Of a DNA stretch of 13,979 nt, positions 13,000 to 13,979 are shown piece after piece. A program made the position numbers and the translations under genes. The notes under the pieces are model-generated. The model was not told the DNA's origin. It saw nothing but the letters and a program-made list of their open reading frames with translations, and ran no database searches. Positions within the stretch are counted from its first letter, which is position 1. Every line of letters begins with the position of its first letter. The DNA is taken from NCBI GenBank assembly GCA_021798135.1, contig JAJZYI010000049.1, positions 1 through 13,979 on the forward strand. The letters are read 5' to 3'. The stretch is from Actinomycetes bacterium. Lineage in GTDB: Bacteria; Actinomycetota; Acidimicrobiia; Acidimicrobiales; UBA8190.

Positions 13000-13979
13000 G
13001 TGGCCGCGTCCGGACCGCTGTACCTGCTCGACGGCAGCTCGCTCGTGTTCCGGGCGTTCTTCGCGCTGCCCGAGGACCTGGCCACGTCGTCGGGCACCGT
13101 GACCAACGCCGTGCACGGCTTCACGTCGATGCTGATCATGCTGCTGCGAGACCACTCGCCGAGCGGTATGGCGGTCGCGTTCGACCGGCCGGCACCCACG
13201 TTCCGCGACGAGATCGTGCCGGAGTACAAGGGGCACCGGCCCGAGGTGCCGGAGCTGCTGCGCCCGCAGTTCGACCTGGTGCGCGCCGTGCTCGACTCGC
13301 TCGGCATCGTGCGGGTGGAGCTGGACGAGTACGAGGCCGACGACATCCTCGCCACCCTCGCCACGCAGGCGCGCGACGCCGGGCGCGACGCGGTGGTGGT
13401 CACGGGCGACCGGGACTGCTTCCAGCTCGTCGAGGACCCGCACGTGGCCGTGCTGTACACGCGACGCGGCCTGTCCGACACCGTCCGCTATGACGAAGGG
13501 GGCATCGAGGAGCGCTACGGCGTGCCCCCGTCGCGGTACCCGCTGCTGGCCGCCCTGCGCGGCGATCCGTCCGACAACCTCGCCGGGGTGCCCGGTGTCG
13601 GCGAGAAGACCGCCGCCAAGCTGGTGAAGGCCTACGACAGCCTGGACGGGATCTTCGAGCACGCCGCCGACCTGTCCCCGAAGCTCCGTGACAACCTGGC
13701 GGCGTCCGAGGCGATGGTGCGGCGCAACGCGCGCATCATCCCCCTGGTCCGGGACGTCCCGCTCGACGTCGGGATCGGCGACCTCGGCCTGGGCCGGTGG
13801 GACGTGGAGGAGGCCCGGCGGATCTTCGCCGAGCTGGAGATGCGCAACGCGTGGCAGCGCCTGTCGCCGCTGCTGGTCGCTGGGGACGGCACCGCGGCGC
13901 CCGCGGGTTCGGGGGCGGGCGCGATGGCCGCGGCGGGCGCGGTGGCCGGGGCGGGTCCGGGGGCGGGAACGACGGGCGC
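13000..13979 (+). CDS. polA: DNA polymerase I, N-terminal part (runs off the window)
   Basis: The frame is open from GTG at 13000 to the window end, giving 326 residues of the 5'-nuclease region that removes primers and flaps during repair and lagging-strand maturation. Metal-binding and catalytic landmarks are D11 (LLDGSSLVFRAFFA), D62 (AFDRPAPTFRDE), YKGHRPEVP (76-84), EADD (112-115), TGDRD (135-139), and the helix-hairpin-helix part GDPSDNLAGVPGVGEKTAAKL (188-208). From about residue 295 the sequence becomes a Gly/Ala-rich linker, probably joining the nuclease to the proofreading-like and polymerase domains beyond the window. The start is supported by the -10 box six bases upstream. Confidence 0.96.
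   Translation, partial: MAASGPLYLLDGSSLVFRAFFALPEDLATSSGTVTNAVHGFTSMLIMLLRDHSPSGMAVAFDRPAPTFRDEIVPEYKGHRPEVPELLRPQFDLVRAVLDSLGIVRVELDEYEADDILATLATQARDAGRDAVVVTGDRDCFQLVEDPHVAVLYTRRGLSDTVRYDEGGIEERYGVPPSRYPLLAALRGDPSDNLAGVPGVGEKTAAKLVKAYDSLDGIFEHAADLSPKLRDNLAASEAMVRRNARIIPLVRDVPLDVGIGDLGLGRWDVEEARRIFAELEMRNAWQRLSPLLVAGDGTAAPAGSGAGAMAAAGAVAGAGPGAGTTG

Noticed and set aside
12070..13662. Long - strand frame opposite the ANTAR regulator and polA
   Set aside because: Composition is that of an antisense shadow (His/Arg/Asp-rich), and both opposite genes have clear family motifs.

Overview
The window reads as a housekeeping stretch of a very GC-rich actinobacterial chromosome. Evidence for this is the frequent GTG/TTG starts, 1- and 4-base stop/start overlaps inside operons, TANNNT -10 boxes placed 5-6 bases before GTG starts (leaderless transcription), and a PdtaR-type ANTAR response regulator beside polA. 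The Gly/Ala-rich protein ends and the gene set suggest an Acidimicrobiia-like lineage, but that is inference and I could not search databases.

Layout. (1) Bases 1-4780, + strand: the last codons of an upstream gene, a YgfZ/CAF17-type folate-binding protein, then a tightly overlapped trpC-trpF-trpB-trpA operon covering the last steps of tryptophan synthesis. trpC has its own leaderless-type promoter; trpE, trpG and trpD are not here. (2) Bases 4781-5360: the convergent zone, with a possible terminator, an 18-bp tandem repeat array (11 units), a 54-residue zinc-ribbon gene on the - strand whose 3' end is itself the last repeat unit, and a large inverted repeat. (3) Bases 5363-10048, - strand: a type II fatty-acid synthase operon in the order fabD-fabH-fabG-acpP-fabF. 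FabD is fused to a biotinyl/lipoyl-like domain that lacks the modifiable lysine. The 5' coding part of fabG holds a perfect 20-bp hairpin. (4) Bases 10049-10541: a region with a 9-bp direct repeat next to the fabD start, a 37-bp tandem repeat, a hairpin, a tRNA-Leu(CAA) gene on the - strand, and outward-facing promoters for tRNA-Leu and menC. (5) Bases 10542-13979, + strand: an o-succinylbenzoate synthase-like enolase (menC), a small helical protein of unknown function, an ANTAR response regulator, and the 5'-nuclease half of DNA polymerase I, which runs off the window.

How the genes work together. The trp block turns the anthranilate-derived intermediate into tryptophan. The fab block charges acyl carrier protein (FabD), starts chains (FabH), elongates them (FabF) and reduces them (FabG). 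MenC would feed menaquinone synthesis. I see no clear mobile element, CRISPR array or defence system. The most unusual points are the FabD fusion, the fabG hairpin, and the repeat array that begins inside the stop end of the zinc-ribbon gene.
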